Source of the DNA: Parastagonospora avenae f. sp. tritici 18332-5
Lineage: Eukaryota; Ascomycota; Dothideomycetes; Pleosporales; Phaeosphaeriaceae
Length of the DNA: 64,000 nucleotides
NCBI GenBank assembly: GCA_022559985.1
Contig: JAFJTR010000021.1
Location: 124,001-188,000 of the forward strand
Direction of reading: 5' to 3'
Shown here one piece after another: positions 24,123 through 36,566 of this stretch. Under the pieces are notes generated by a model. That model saw nothing but the letters and a program-made list of their open reading frames with translations. It ran no database searches and was not told where the DNA came from. The number at the start of each line of letters is the position of its first letter. Position 1 is the stretch's first letter. Both the position numbers and the translations under genes were made by a program.

Positions 24123-24941
24123 GCGGTCGTCAAACCAGGAAACAAGATATAGGGCCAAGGAGGAGCGCACAATTCGAGACTGTAGTTCACATGATTGTTC
24201 GAGATTGGTGTCAGTTTCTATCTGTGTGCGTCATATGCTCTTTCATGTGCCAGTGTCAGTTGCTTCCCTACGGATCTGAACCAATCGCTACTCATATCGG
24301 CTGAACATCACAACGTACCATGTGGTAGTTGAATCAAGATATAAGTTCTATAGTTTAACAATCTAGATAGGAAAGTTGGCACACATGATTCAACATCTGA
24401 TGAACACATTTAACATGTGGTTCTTCAATCGCCAACAACCTTTCCTTTTTGGAGAGTTCTTGCGCCTCCAGGCAAACCACATTGCAATCATTGTGATGGA
24501 AAGTGTCGAGCGTTCGAGTCACGGACCCGAGCAATATTCGGGCTCTGCATTCTTTTGGATCATCCCCAGGAAGGTACTTCACAGATCATGGAAAGAACAG
24601 AGGATGAGGGGTCTTGTGGATTTTCCCGCGTGTGAACGGAGGCGGCTACCTGAATCTAAGAGCATGGAACTCCTATGGATATGCCCTGAATACGAGTGCT
24701 CGCCGACAGTAGCTGACTGCCACCAGTGTCGACACCAAGATTACAAAACCTGATGGATCACCGCAAGTCTTCTCCAATGTGGATACGCTGTGAAGACATC
24801 TTGTGTCCTAATCTTCATCCGATTGTGAGGTATGCGTCCCACCAATGCTTTTGTCGAGATCTAAATCTCGCTCAGCCAGTCGTTGAAGCCTGTCCATTGA
24901 ACAATCAGCGACTGGTCCATGACACCACAGCAACGCAAGCT
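24123..24941. other. Convergent intergenic region
   Basis: About 820 bp between ZTA1 and the Myb-like gene 3' ends. Short frames (for example 24376-24753) have no domain resemblance. No RNA gene or repeat recognised. Confidence 0.55.
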
Positions 24942-25897
24942 TCAAACGAAGCGAGGAGAGAGCTCACGGCTGCCATATTCCTCGTCGTCGGCGATGGTGT
25001 TGCCACCCGCGAGGTCGTTCACCCACTCCTGAGCGTCGGCAAAGTCTTCTTCGGCCTCGGGCTGGTTCTTGATGTTGTCCTCCACCTCGTCCTTGAAAGC
25101 ATCTTCAACCTCGCCCTTGATGAAAGTCGTGGCCTCAGAGGATGGGATGGACATACTAGCCTCCTGCTTAGTGCGCTTCTTGCTGGCGACCTTGGCCTTC
25201 TTTGGGGTCTGCATCTCCTCGTCCTCGTCATCCTCGAGCTTAGACTCGATGTCGGTATCCTCTCCGTCGTCTTCCTCAACAGCCTTCTTCTTTGGGGTAG
25301 CATGCTTACGCTTCGGGGTCGCAGTGAGGTCGCCAGCAGTATTCGGAGCCTTGCTCTTCTTGGGTGTAACCTTGGCTGAGGCCTTTGGAGCGGGTGTGCC
25401 TGGGGCACTACCTGGAGGAGCATCGCTGGCCTCGAAGGCTTGCTTCATGCGCGAGTAGCGCTTAGAAGCCGCACCAGCCGTAGTACCGCACTTCTGAGCG
25501 ATCTCGTTCCAGTTCAACATCTGCCTGTTTGTTAGTGGCGTGCACCTGGAGCATGGAAGGGCGCCCGTGTAATGCTTATTTACTGACCTTGTCGCGAGTG
25601 GAATGCTTGATGCACAGCCAAAGGAACTTGTAGACAGATGGGCCGGGAGCTTCTCCAGCGTCCATGGCCTTCTTGAGGCGGGACCAGCGCTTTGTGACTG
25701 CGCCCTTCTTGAGGTCCAGGGCTTCCCCGACTGCGTCCCAGTCCATCTTTAAGGAATGTCAGCTCAGCCAGCAATGCGTAAATACACACAAAGAGCAAGA
25801 AGATCTGGGTGAAAGCGAGGTCACTCACCTGCAGGGCTTGGCTGCTGTTGGTCAGTACCAAGTACAAGTACTGAACATTCTCTTGTTCGGTAGGCAT
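24942..25897 (-). CDS. Two-repeat Myb/SANT-like DNA-binding protein
   Basis: Exons 25897-25829, 25746-25588 and 25520-24942; all introns are phase 0 and the protein is 268 aa. Two tandem repeats of a fungal Myb-like domain are seen: first VQYLYLVLTNSSQALQ then MDWDAVGEALDLKKGAVTKR; second VYKFLWLCIKHSTRDK then MLNWNEIAQKCGTTAGAASK. Each repeat is interrupted by an intron exactly before the Met of its second half. The C-terminal half is Lys/Pro-rich with TPKRK and TPKKK basic patches plus acidic stretches, typical of a nuclear protein. DNA binding is inferred from the family; the target is unknown. Confidence 0.85.
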
Positions 25898-26404
25898 ATT
25901 GGCTAGTCGCTCGATTTTATGTGTGTCGCGTCGAATTTTGGTTGTGTTCGCCGCTATTTCGAGTGTGTGGTGGAGGAGACAGAGAGCAATAGGCAGCGTG
26001 TGAGGCAGTCTTGTAGACCCCGCCTTTACTCAGAGTGAAGGAGACTCCCTGTGTAAACGACTTATTTAGACCAGCAAACATCACTAGCGTGTTTTTATGC
26101 CCTGTCCACAAGGCTAAGAGTAAGGGCTTGTCTTCAGAAGTCGAAAGTGAAAACAAATATCAAGGGTACAGAAGCAGGGCCTACGAGCCTGGCGACAACA
26201 GTAGCCTGTCATACTGCCTTATGAACATAAAGCAAGGTAAAGACAGAATTACGAAGGCGAAAAAGGATACAAGGATTTGCAAAGGTAGGCACAAAGGGAA
26301 TAATAGCAAGAGTAGGTATTGGTGATATCTTGGGTTGGCGCAGCACATAGCACCGATCTTGCCTGGACGTGAGAGAATATTTCGTCTCAGCTGCCTCAGA
26401 ACAT
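25898..26404. other. Intergenic region, Myb-like promoter and EXO84 3' end
   Basis: About 500 bp upstream of the Myb-like start on the minus strand. No additional gene, tRNA or repeat was recognised. Confidence 0.55.
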
Positions 26405-28533
26405 CTAACTTAGCCCCAACCCAACAGGCTCTTGTGCCGGCGACCTGTCACTATCTCTCACTCCGTTTCCTACCAGCTCTGAGAAGTCGAGTCCCACTTC
26501 TTTTAGCATTCGCGCGTGATCATGTGCTAGCAGCATACACTCTGTCCACAACTTGCTGTGCTCATCTACACTGCTCAATTGCCTCTTCAGCAGTATGTTG
26601 AACTGATCGACATGTTCCTTTGCCCACTTCACGCATGCTGACATGAGCTGCTGGGGGAAACACTTCTGAAACATGTCGACAGTGTTCTTGATGATGGTAA
26701 AGTATATGTAAGATATTTGGAAAATGTAGTCGGGCAGATTACCCTCGAAAATGCATTGACTGCGATGTTCCATCAGCTTTAGTGCGACTAGAGTGAAGCA
26801 TAGAAGAGTAAACTTACCGTGAGCGCGTTCTGATGAGGTTACCCCGAGCTTCGAGGTAGGCTTCTCTTGCTCGGTCTTCGAAGCCTAGACGAAGGACCCA
26901 GCCTACATGTTGTTTAACAGACGATATCCAGTTGTTGTTCTCGACAAGCTGTTTTACAAGAATGGTGGCTAGCTTAGTGGCGCGCTCATTGACCTTGTAT
27001 GTTACAACAGCCTTGGCCATTTCGTTGCCTCTGATGTTTTTGGCGAGCTCTTTGAGCTTTTCCACCTCCACAACTGCATCATCAAAGTGCTGCAGCGCAA
27101 TCTCGATATCGAGGCGATCCAGTTGTGTTTCAACCCAACGAATGTTCCGCTGTTGCCCATCGATATCAACAAATGTGCTTGTTTGGTTGTTGTTTACGGC
27201 TTCGGACAAGTTTTCAAGCAGATCGGTCTTCTTCACAAGTTCGGGATCGCGGGAAAGCAAGTGATTGTAAGAATCCTGGACGCGGTCCTTCTCCTCGACG
27301 TCAGCTTCTTGGCTCTTCCGCAAGTCGTCCTTTGTTTTTCGACATGTAGAGACAAAGGCCATCTTGTCTCCCACATCTTCTCTTTTCGTATCGTAGGTGT
27401 AGGATTCCGAGCCGTGTCGTATGATGATGCGATCCTCTGGAGTGCGTGTCACATGTACGTCCTGCAACGGGAAGCATAATTGTGCCTTGTACTCTAGAAC
27501 CGATCGGTTGCCGTCTCGTTGACCTGCAACATCATTGCGCGCCTTCTTCTCCTGAGCCACAAGAAGGTGATCGTTGAGAAGCAGTATTTGAACACGACGC
27601 TTGGCCTTTAGTGTTGCAGAGTCCAGCTCGAACCATCTTTTGGATCGCCAGATGATGAAGCGTCCAGGAATGGGTGGCAGATACTTCTGTGAACCTTCAA
27701 CATCTCTGTACAGCTGCTGGAGCTGTCCAGCACGGATTTGATTTAGATCACCGATCGAGCTTCTGTTGGCCCTCCGAGAATTTGTCATATCGGTTTCAGT
27801 GCTGGAGGCGGAAGCAGTCTGCTCCAGAGTGGTTGTCAGATCGGACATTAATTGGCGCAGAGTCCGCATTTCGCCTTTGAGCTTTTCAGCTTCCTTGCTG
27901 ATCTTGATGAACTGGGTCCTGTTCTGGTATACGTTGGTCTGGAGGTCAACGGAAGTGCGGTGTTTCGTCTTGCGAAGCTCGTCTTGAAAGCGGCGGATGT
28001 CTTCTTCAGAGGCGTCTGCAAGCATGGAGGATACGTCTTTGAATTCTTAGTATATATTCGGAAGCATGGCCCCAAGGCACCTTACATTGTTCTGCCCTCA
28101 GGTTCGGATCCCGCAGCGCCTTCATGTCAACTCTCAGCCCGCGCCCGTCCCCACCAGCGGGAGGGCGATTCTCCCTCGCCGGATCCTTCTCGCGAAACTG
28201 CATGGGTATCTGCGGCATATCGGGCATGGGCCCATTGCCAAAGTCGCTCGGCAGCGTGGTGATCTTCTGCGAGTACCTCCTCTTGACCAGATCCGCCGTC
28301 TTGTCGGCCCTCTGGGGGCGTTCTCGTGGGACATCGCCCCTGTTCTGTCTCGACCGGCTCGAGTCGGTGGATGGGCGTCCTCCGCCTCCGCTGGAGATGC
28401 TAGGTGCTGCAATGCCAGCTCCTGCGGGCATAGGCGCACTGATCTGACGCGGCGCGCTGATGGTCGGCGGCGGTTTCTTCTTGTCCTTGTCCCGCTTCTT
28501 GCGCAGGGAGATTCCCTTTGACTTGTCCGACAT
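26405..28533 (-). CDS. EXO84: Exocyst complex component Exo84
   Basis: Subunit of the exocyst, which tethers secretory vesicles at sites of growth. Exons 28533-28086, 28036-26818 and 26759-26405 give 673 aa. Order: basic disordered N-terminus (SKGISLRKKRDKDKKKPPPT), coiled coil (VYQNRTQFIKISKEAEKLKG, GEMRTLRQLMSDLTTTLEQT), a PH-like domain (PGRFIIWRSKRWFELDSATL, RRVQILLLNDHLLVAQEKKA), then the helical C-terminal Exo84 domain ending in LDFSELVG. The first intron junction T|AC restores YVSSMLADASEEDI, which matches homologues. An in-frame upstream ATG at 28653 is less likely. Divergent from TOM20. Confidence 0.95.
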
Positions 28534-28842
28534 GGTGCCTGCCCGAAGCCGGAGGTATGAATTGTGAAAGGAGACCTGTGTGCGTGAAGAGACGACGTCG
28601 ACGTGACAGGTGTGCCCAGGTGTACTTCGGAGCTTGCTGCAGTCGCCTACCACGGGCGCGGAACCAGGGACCGCGGTCGTGAGTGGAGCTCGGGCCCACG
28701 AGCGAGCGTCAATCGTGCCTTCCGTAACATGGAAAAAGTTCCTCGACGCCTGCCATCATCGCCATTCACACCCTCCCGTACACCCGCACCTTCTTCCCAC
28801 GCTCTGGGCCGCACATAATCTGCCCCCAAATAAGCCCTCAAT
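28534..28842. promoter_or_regulatory. Bidirectional promoter region EXO84 / TOM20
   Basis: 309 bp between the start codons of two divergent housekeeping genes. Both core promoters must share it. No TATA box is evident. Confidence 0.5.
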
Positions 28843-29466
28843 ATGTCGTCATCGTTAAAACCCTCCACAGTCGCCGCCATCAGCGTCGGCACCGTCGTCA
28901 CGGGCTTCCTTGCATACGCCGTCTACTTCGACCACAAACGACGGAACGACCCCGACTTCCGCAAGCAGCTGAAGCGCGAATCCAAGAGGACACAGCGTGC
29001 CGCAAAGGAGCAGGAGGAGGCGCAAGGAGCAGAGCAGAAGAAGGCGATCCGGGAGGCAGTGGCCAGTGCGAACGAGGAGGGGTTCCCCAAGGACCCGGAG
29101 GAAGTAGAGGCATACTTCATGCAAGAGGTCGCACAAGGCGAGGGAATGGTACAGAAGGGTAGGCAACGTCTCAGCTGCAGTTCTGAGTGGTAGCTGCTAA
29201 CAGATTCGCAGGCGCGGACAATGTCGAGGCGGCGCTATGCTTCTACCGCGCATTGAAGGTCTACCCGAACCCGAGAGAGCTCATCAACATCTACGACAAG
29301 ACTGTTCCCAAGGTGGGCGCCCTTGTGTAAAGTTTTGTGCCGGCATGCTAACTCGCCACAGCCCGTACTGGACATCCTCGCCGAGATGATTGCAGTAGAC
29401 ACATCGATCCCCGTCGGCGGTAGCAAGACGCCGTCTGAGAGCGGATCTGCTGGCGACCTCGAGTAA
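28843..29466 (+). CDS. TOM20: Mitochondrial import receptor subunit Tom20
   Basis: Outer-membrane receptor that binds presequences of imported proteins. Exons 28843-29158, 29212-29312 and 29362-29466 give 173 aa. One N-terminal membrane anchor (VAAISVGTVVTGFLAYAVYF) is followed by DHKRRNDPDFRKQLKRESKR, a charged Glu/Lys/Gln region, and the TPR-like receptor core (VEAYFMQEVAQGEGMVQKG, NVEAALCFYRALKVYPNPRE). The C-terminus is PVLDILAEMIAVD plus a short tail. Length and order match fungal Tom20. Confidence 0.95.
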
Positions 29467-29889
29467 ACCACTTATCTCCATTCTTTGGCACCAAGCGAGC
29501 ATTTATGGACCCTACTCTTCATGATCACGGCCTAGTGTAATATTCTTGTATATGTAAAAGCACACCTTCTGCGCGGGTTCCAACGAATCACAACCGGCGT
29601 TCTGGTCTGGCAGACGCGCCTGACATGGGCGCAGCGCGGATTAGATGGGCTTCAATGCATATCTCACCAGTTCAAAACCGAAACAATCAACATGACGTCA
29701 CTGGGTGCTGCAGTCGGTCCTGCGCTGAGGCACTAGAGATTACGAGTCTACCGAGTCTTTGACTATCCCAAGATGCAGCCGATGCCCGAAACGCCTTGCT
29801 CGCAATGACGTTCGCAGTTGCAAAGTACCCAAATAATTACAAGTGCTGTAGCGGAAGTGAACCCGAGTCGTTCAATAGTCGTGATGCAT
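29467..29889. other. Convergent intergenic region
   Basis: About 420 bp between the 3' ends of TOM20 and YPT6. Untranslated sequence only; nothing else recognised. Confidence 0.6.
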
Positions 29890-30729
29890 TTAACAAGAAC
29901 ATGAGCTTTCTTGTTGCGGCTGGCTAGGATTGATGTTCACATCGATCACTGGACTCCAAGTTAGCAAGACCTTGTCCAATACGTACACAATCGACTTACT
30001 TTGGCTTTGCCCTTGCTGTCCCTCGCCCTCCATCCCCGGCAATGCCTGTGCTATTCTCTTGAAGAGCGCCTTGACATTGTGCCCCACCTTTGCGCTTGTC
30101 TCGATGAACATCAGGTTGTTCTTCTTCGCCTCCTCCTCTCCTTGCGCTGTGGTGACCTCGCGCTTATCGTTCAAATCCGTCTTATTACCAACGAGGACGA
30201 TAATGACATCGTTGCCTCGCTCTCCTCGAACATCGTCCACCCACTTGCGCGTGTTCTCAAATGTCTTCTTGTTGGTTATGTCGTATACGACGACTGCCAC
30301 ACTGGAATCGCGGATGTAGGAGGGAATGAGGGAGCGGAAGCGCTCTTGGCCGGCTGTGTCCCAGAGCTGTAGGCGCACCGTCCGGTCTTCAAGGTACATT
30401 GTCTGGGCCACAGTTAGAAGGCCTAGTCGGGACAAAGCGGTATTCTTCTGTGGCAGTGCGCACCTTTGACAGGAAGTCGATTCCGATTGTGGCTTGGTAT
30501 GTGTTGTCGAACGAATCGTACATGAATCGTGTGATCAAAGACGTTTTGCCGACTGTGCCAGAAGTTAGCATTTGACTTCGCTCTTGGTGTGGTTCTCCTG
30601 CATACCACTTTGTTCGCCCAAGAATACAAGCCTAAAGCGCATCAGTATCAATATGCAGACTGCCAATTCACAACAGCGGTGTGCTCACTTGAACTTCTTG
30701 AGCGGATTAGAATATCCTGACTGCGCCAT
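29890..30729 (-). CDS. YPT6: Rab6-type small GTPase (Ypt6/Ryh1)
   Basis: Controls endosome-to-Golgi and intra-Golgi traffic. Five exons: 30729-30689, 30631-30606 (26 nt), 30552-30464, 30402-30000 and 29948-29890; 205 aa. The joined N-terminus reads PLKKFKLVFLGEQSVGKTSL with the P-loop GEQSVGKT split by intron 2. Switch I ATIGIDFLSK, switch II WDTAGQERFRSLIPSYIRDS, NKTD and ETSAK nucleotide motifs are intact. It ends in SSCSC, a CxC double geranylgeranylation signal. The 26-nt exon is needed: without it the P-loop is lost. Divergent from NOP53. Confidence 0.95.
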
Positions 30730-31003
30730 GATGAAAGAGAAGCTGCCCGCAGACGGTTGTATTAGCAAAGTGAGTAGCAAGTACAGATACAGGAATCCGG
30801 TGATGGAGTGTCGAAGTTGGTGCGGGGTGATGAATGAATAGGAGAGTGCGCTTGCTTCCTGAGATCTGGAAGCCGTGCCTAACACCGAGTGGCAGGGATG
30901 CAGCTGGCTAGCGCGCGCTAGTCACGGAATTCTGGAGGGTTTTCCGCGCAACTTTCGAACTTTTTGAAACCCCACAACCTTGCGATAAGACACAGCAAAC
31001 ACC
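30730..31003. promoter_or_regulatory. Bidirectional promoter region YPT6 / NOP53
   Basis: 274 bp separate the start codons of two divergent genes. A GCTAGCGCGCGCTAG stretch around 30907-30921 is a near-perfect palindrome and could be a factor site, but similar motifs are common in G+C-rich DNA. Confidence 0.5.
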
Positions 31004-32398
31004 ATGGCAGACACCGAAGCCGCGCCTGCGCAGTACAAGCAACCGAGCCGTAAGGGCAAGAAGGCCTGGCGCAAGAATGTCGACGTCACGCAGATTCAGT
31101 CTGGCCTCGAGGATGTGCGAGACCAAATTATCCAAGGGTAATTTTACTACTACCGCCAGCGTCCCCGAATATTGGCCTAACAGCGCACAGTGGTGTGATC
31201 GCAGAAAAGACCTCGGACGAACTCTTCGCGGTCGACACTATCGGGTCAGCGGACATCCAAAAAGCAGTCTCCAAGCGACACAAGCCTCTCAAGGTCGACC
31301 AGATCCTCGCCCAGCGGTCCGCAGTCCCCGCAGTCGCCGCGCGTAAACGACTGTCAGAGCTCGACAACGAGGGCAAGAGGAAGAAGGCCAAAATTTCTGG
31401 AAAAGAGTATGACAGGCTAAGACAGATCGCGTATGGAGGAGAGCAGATCAACAAGGACGTTGTACAAACAGGCGGCGATGCGGAATACGACCCGTGGGCA
31501 GTGCAAGAAGTCAAGAAGGACCCCAAGTTCTCATTCCTTGAGGAGAAGAAGGCAAAACGTGAGCCAGTGACGCTCAAGCACGCGCCTATTTCGCAAGTGA
31601 AGAGTGGCAAGACAGTACCCGCGGTGCGCAAGCCTACCGGCGGCAAATCGTACAACCCCAAATTTGAAGACTGGCAAAACGAGCTCATGCGTGAGTCTGA
31701 CAAGGCCGTTGAGGCAGAGAAGAAGCGTCTTCAGGAGGCCCAAGAAGAGGCAGAGCGCATGGAGCGCGCAGCCGCCGAGACCGAGACCGATTCGGGCGAG
31801 GAAAGTGTCTGGGAGAGCGAGTGGGAGGGCTTCAGCGAGCACGAGGATGACAAATTGAAGAAGAAGAGGCCAGAGAGGAAGTCGCTGTCACAAAGGAACA
31901 AGATTAAGAGGAGAAAAGAAGCAGAGCGATTGGCAAGGCACGAGGCTAAGATGAAGGCAAAGGAGCAGCAAGTGCAGGAGATTAAGAAGCTCGCAAAGAG
32001 CGTGGAGGCCAAGGAGAAGGCTAGAGCCACCGTCCGCGAAGCTTTGGAGAACAAGACTCTCGACATTGCATCAGATGATGACGGTGACGACGAGTTGAAG
32101 AGAAGGACAATCCGTGGCCAGCATCCGTAAGTGGTCCCTCGCGCAAGCTCACGCCCTTTCACTAACACGATCCAGTATCCCTGAGGCACCTCTCGAAGTG
32201 GTGCTGCCAGATGAGCTCCGTGATTCCCTCCGCCTATTGAAGCCTGAAGGCAACCTGCTTAAAGACCGGTTTAGGAGCATGATGATCCGCGGAAAGGTGG
32301 AGTCAAGGCGGCAGATTCCTTATGCTAAGCAGAAGAAGTACACGGAGTCGGAGAAATGGAGTTACAAGGACTGGGAGCTGCCCAAGGCCAGACAATAG
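31004..32398 (+). CDS. NOP53: Ribosome biogenesis protein Nop53
   Basis: Nucleolar factor of 60S maturation that recruits the exosome cofactor Mtr4 in yeast. Exons 31004-31137, 31191-32126 and 32176-32398 give 430 aa. Features: N-terminus SRKGKKAWRKNVDVTQIQSG, LFAVDTIGS, SFLEEKKAKREPVTLKH, long Lys/Glu-rich coiled regions in the second half (KIKRRKEAERLARHEAKMK), and the conserved C-terminus LPDELRDSLRLLKPEGNLLK with DRFRSMMIRGKVESRR. Highly charged, as usual for the family. Confidence 0.94.
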
Positions 32399-33281
32399 AA
32401 CATGCCAAATTCGGCCTCTTGCTCGGCCCCATTTTACTATCAATGCGATACTATTGCTGGTGCAAGGGATATTTGTCTGCGTGTTTTTGATAACGCTCAC
32501 TGCGAGCCTTTCTCCCGTGGGGATATGTGTTTTCCGCCGCCTATGTGATCGTTTCACGATATATCAAGCACCAACCCAGGGCAAGTTCCGCAAGCATGCG
32601 TTGAAAATGCGAGTGAAAATAAGCATTCAGCGAGATGAGAGACAAGCTGCTATAGTGAATGAATTCTTTAAGCGGTTCGTGGCCCGCTGCAAATCATCGA
32701 GTTTACTTTCCTGGGGCGCGCAGTGTCATGTTCCAATTCGTGCGTGCATCTGGTATTATATGGACACGTGTGGTGCATGACCGAGACGTACGGCACGCGA
32801 GGAAAGGGTTACGGTGCGGCTCTTAGGTGGCTACTCGAACATCACGTATACTGAGGCCCTCAAGTCTTGTAAGTATGTCCCACTTCCTTTTTCATCCGCA
32901 CTGTCAGTCTCTCCGAAGAGAAATCCAGCCAGGTCACCAGGAAGAGGTGTAAATATAGGGCAGCAGGAGCGCGATCAGAGGATTGAACGCCAAAGATCGT
33001 GACTCTGTATAAAGCAACCCAAGACATGAGGAACAGGAAGAGGGACGCGGGTGAGAAAGCTTTTAAAGCTGCACGCGCCAAGCGACAGGGGTCATGCGCG
33101 CTGGTGCACGGACTAAGCTAGCGCGCAACTGGAGCTGTCGGTCGCGACTGGTGTTTTGTCTGAGGTGAGTGCAGTCCACTCTGGCCTAGAGCAACACACT
33201 GCGCGTTGTAGACCTTCCGGCATACACATTTCGCACTTCTCCGCCCGCTCGACCATCTGGTATTCATTGGCCTGCTTCAAT
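32399..33281. other. Intergenic region, NOP53 to NUP84
   Basis: About 880 bp between same-strand genes. Frames read here are short and carry no recognisable domain. No tRNA or repeat element found. It contains the NUP84 promoter. Confidence 0.55.
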
Positions 33282-36200
33282 ATGTCCTCGTTTTCGTTTG
33301 CGCGTCAGTCGCAACCGGCTCCTGCTGTCCAGGTAAGTCCCATGCCGCTGCAACGAGCTACACATGTGCAGAGCTAACCTGTCCCTGGCTGACAGTCGAG
33401 AACGGGCGCATTTCCATTCGGAGGCTCGCTAAGCAGAGATAAATCGCCGTCCACAGACCCTCTCGCTCCGCTGCAAGTTGTGGCTGCCAGAGTTGCGCAC
33501 GATGTGGCCGAGTTCGCCATCAAAGTCGATGTGTGGCACACGGAAGGCATGAAATCCGCGCGGGCAAAACACCAAGCAACCGTAAACTTGGTGGGAGAAT
33601 TCAAAAGCATCGCGGAGACGAGGGTGAAAGAGTTGAAGAGAGCGCACGCCGCGGACAACAAAGTAGAGCTCGGACGCAGCATACGCAAGAGAGTCCAGGA
33701 CATGGCTGAGGCCCCGGATGCAAACACGCAAGGCTCCCTCGGCCAATCACTCCAGATGCCCGCTCCAGCAAGCGATTCGCACGGGTCCCAGGAGAACAAG
33801 CAGCTGGACGAGCTCCGACAATGGCAGGCCGAGCTTGCGACATGGGAGCTTGTTGAGATCATCATCAGCCAGCGTTTCCCGGAGCCCGAAACAGATCCAG
33901 TGGCCGAATATCAAAAACGTCTTGCGCAAGTCGGCGGCAACAAGCGCTACAGCCCGAACAGCGAGATCTGGGATCGTTTCATATTGGAAGATGATCTGGC
34001 CAAAGAGAAGGCACTCGTCCTGCGTTGGCTGGAACAGACTGCGCGGAACGACAGGAGCAGCATAGAATCCATCACCACCGAGCTGGAGACGCAATCGGGC
34101 AGGGGGGCACACACTTGGACAAGCGGCTGGCTGGATTCCAAAAGCAGAATCAAGCAGGCGAAGCGCTTGGAAGGAGCAGATCAGCCTTTGAAACCGGATG
34201 CCGTGGATATCAAGACCGCAGATAGGACGCAAGGCCTGGTCACGCAACTGGATCCCGATGGTCCTGCGCGGCAGAAGCGTGTCCTTGAAAAATCAGATGA
34301 GTACTACGAGCGAGCGTTGTGGATGGTATGCTACGAAATGCTACGACGCGGCCTTCCTTGGAACGACATATGCGATTGGGCGCAGGAGAGAAACGAAGCC
34401 TGGCGCGGCGTCAGCGTTGGTGCAGCCTACGAGGCACATCCAAAGGGTGGGCCCAATGTCGCTGGCCCCACTGTAGGCTATCTGTTTCGCCGCATGTGTT
34501 TTTACGCAGCAAGAGGAGCCAGAGTTCCCCACGAGGGAGCTGTCTATGGCCTTCTCAGTGGAGATCTGAAGCAAGTTCAAACTGCCTGTCGTACTTGGGA
34601 CGACCATCTGCATGCTCACTACAACGCCTTGCTTCTATCAAGATTCGATCGCTATCTTATTAGCAATTACCCCAACAAAGTGAATGCGAGCTTGGTCCAT
34701 AAGTTCGTATTCCAAGACGCTGCTTCTCACATTGGGGACTGGGAGAGAGCTTCAAGAACAGTCATCACCCTGTTGAAGCAAGAGAAGGCCACGGAGACCG
34801 AAGCCTCGAGTCCATTCAAGCTCATCCAAGGCGCTCTGATTGCCAGAACGCTCGACGAACTGCTGCTCAAAGTGGGCACAAGCCTGGCCGACATGCTCAT
34901 TAACGATGAACGACCAGAAAACCTGATGCTTCACCCGGACTCGAATCACACTGACCCAGGGCCGAAGCCCCTCGATCAGACACGCTCTTATACAGCAGAG
35001 CCGTGCTTCAAAGCATTGGCGTGTAATCCACAAGCGTTCCAAACACTCGTACACATCTTCCTCTTGTTCAAGCATGGACTCAATACGCTTGATTCGGATG
35101 AGATGGGCACTTGGGTAGCGATGGACAACGTAATCACCGCTTATATTGAATGTCTTCGCCAACAAGGAAAGATTATGTCGATACCCACCTACGCAGCACA
35201 ATTGGCACCGGAACGTGCAGCTCACTGCCTCGCTCGCGTTATACCAGATGTCCGCAATACTCAGGAGCGAATAAGGATGGTGGGTTTGTTCCGACAGTAC
35301 AAGACAGACGTCATTGAGGTCGTAGCTCAATCCTTCTTATTCGCCTTCAAGAACAGTGGGTTTACCCACTTTAACGAGAACGGCGACACCATAATCACAT
35401 CCCCCATCAAACGGTTCAAGATGATTGAAAGGACGGGCTCCCAGGATTTTGGACTGTGGCCTGGTTACCGTATCCAGGCAGAATTCACAGGATCTCAAAT
35501 TGAACCCAAGGAAGACGCCATCATCGAAGTCCTGCAGTGGTACCAGTATATCAGCAATGACTACAAACAGACGTTTGATCATCTCAGGAATGCTCTCACT
35601 ATTCTCCTCCGTAAGTATTGCTGTCTCGAGTGTGTAAGAATACGGCTAATATAAGGCTTAGTTAATGGCCGTCTTGCTGCTGCAGAAAAGGTGGTCAGCG
35701 ACCTCAGTGTAGAGTCGCTCTCGCTGTCAAGAACCGAAGCACTCTGTGGCTATCCTTTTGACATCAATCAACCTGGGGCGGAGGAACGGGATGAAGCTTT
35801 ATTGCACGAGCATCGAGGCACTTTGTCACCTGACGACTTGCGGACCGCTCTGAAATATGAGGCTATGCCAAATGCTGAGAAGCACGCGGCCATTGTGCAG
35901 CGTCTTCGTCAGAACAGCCAACCGTACTATGACCTTCAGCTGATTGTTCGTGTTCTTTGCCTGTTCCGCGAGTGGCGGCAAGAAGAAGAAGAGTTGATCA
36001 AGTACGTATTGAGCGTCGTCTTGTTCTCGAACCACTGACTGATACTGAGACTTTGCAGGCTTCGTACGGATCAATCCAGGCAACCTTCTGAAGCTGCTGC
36101 AGCAAAGAAGAAGGCAGACATGTCTCACACGAAAGAGGTGCTTGAATCGATAGAGCAAGTATTCACAGCCCTCATTTCGGCTATAACAACATCACTCCGC

Positions 36201-36566
36201 GAACACCCGGAGGCAGAGAATCCGGATACATGGAACCTGAAGTTTGCATACATTCCGGAAATTGTGCTGGCATACCTGTCGGTCTTGCAGACTGCGGCAT
36301 TCTTCCTGCAGCGGGACTCTGCAGTGTCTTCGGCGGTAAGGGCTATGGAAATTGCGAACCTGGTCGCAGACGAAGAGAACGAGTGGTTGCAAGAGGTGTT
36401 CTTGAAAACAGGTAGGATGAGCGAACTAGTGGATGCGTTGGCCATGGTCAGCAAGGCCATGTTGAGATTGAATGAGCACGAGCCCAAGAAGAGTGTTTCG
36501 AAGAAGAGGGGAAGCAAGGGCGAGACGCTGCGGATATGGGATCTGAATGCGAAAAGTCGCGTGTAG
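33282..36566 (+). CDS. NUP84: Nucleoporin Nup84/Nup107
   Basis: Scaffold member of the Y-shaped Nup84 complex of the nuclear pore. Exons 33282-33332, 33396-35610, 35662-36001 and 36059-36566 give 1037 aa. The short N-terminus (MSSFSFARQSQPAPAVQ) precedes an alpha-solenoid. Characteristic segments include EKALVLRWLEQTARN, YYERALWMVCYEMLRRGLPW, GAVYGLLSGDLKQVQTACRT and WDDHLHAHYNALLLSRFDRY. The C-terminal helical region includes KFAYIPEIVLAYLSVLQTAA. Length fits fungal Nup84 with an extended N-terminal linker. NUP49, another nucleoporin gene, lies in the same window but about 25 kb away. Confidence 0.93.
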
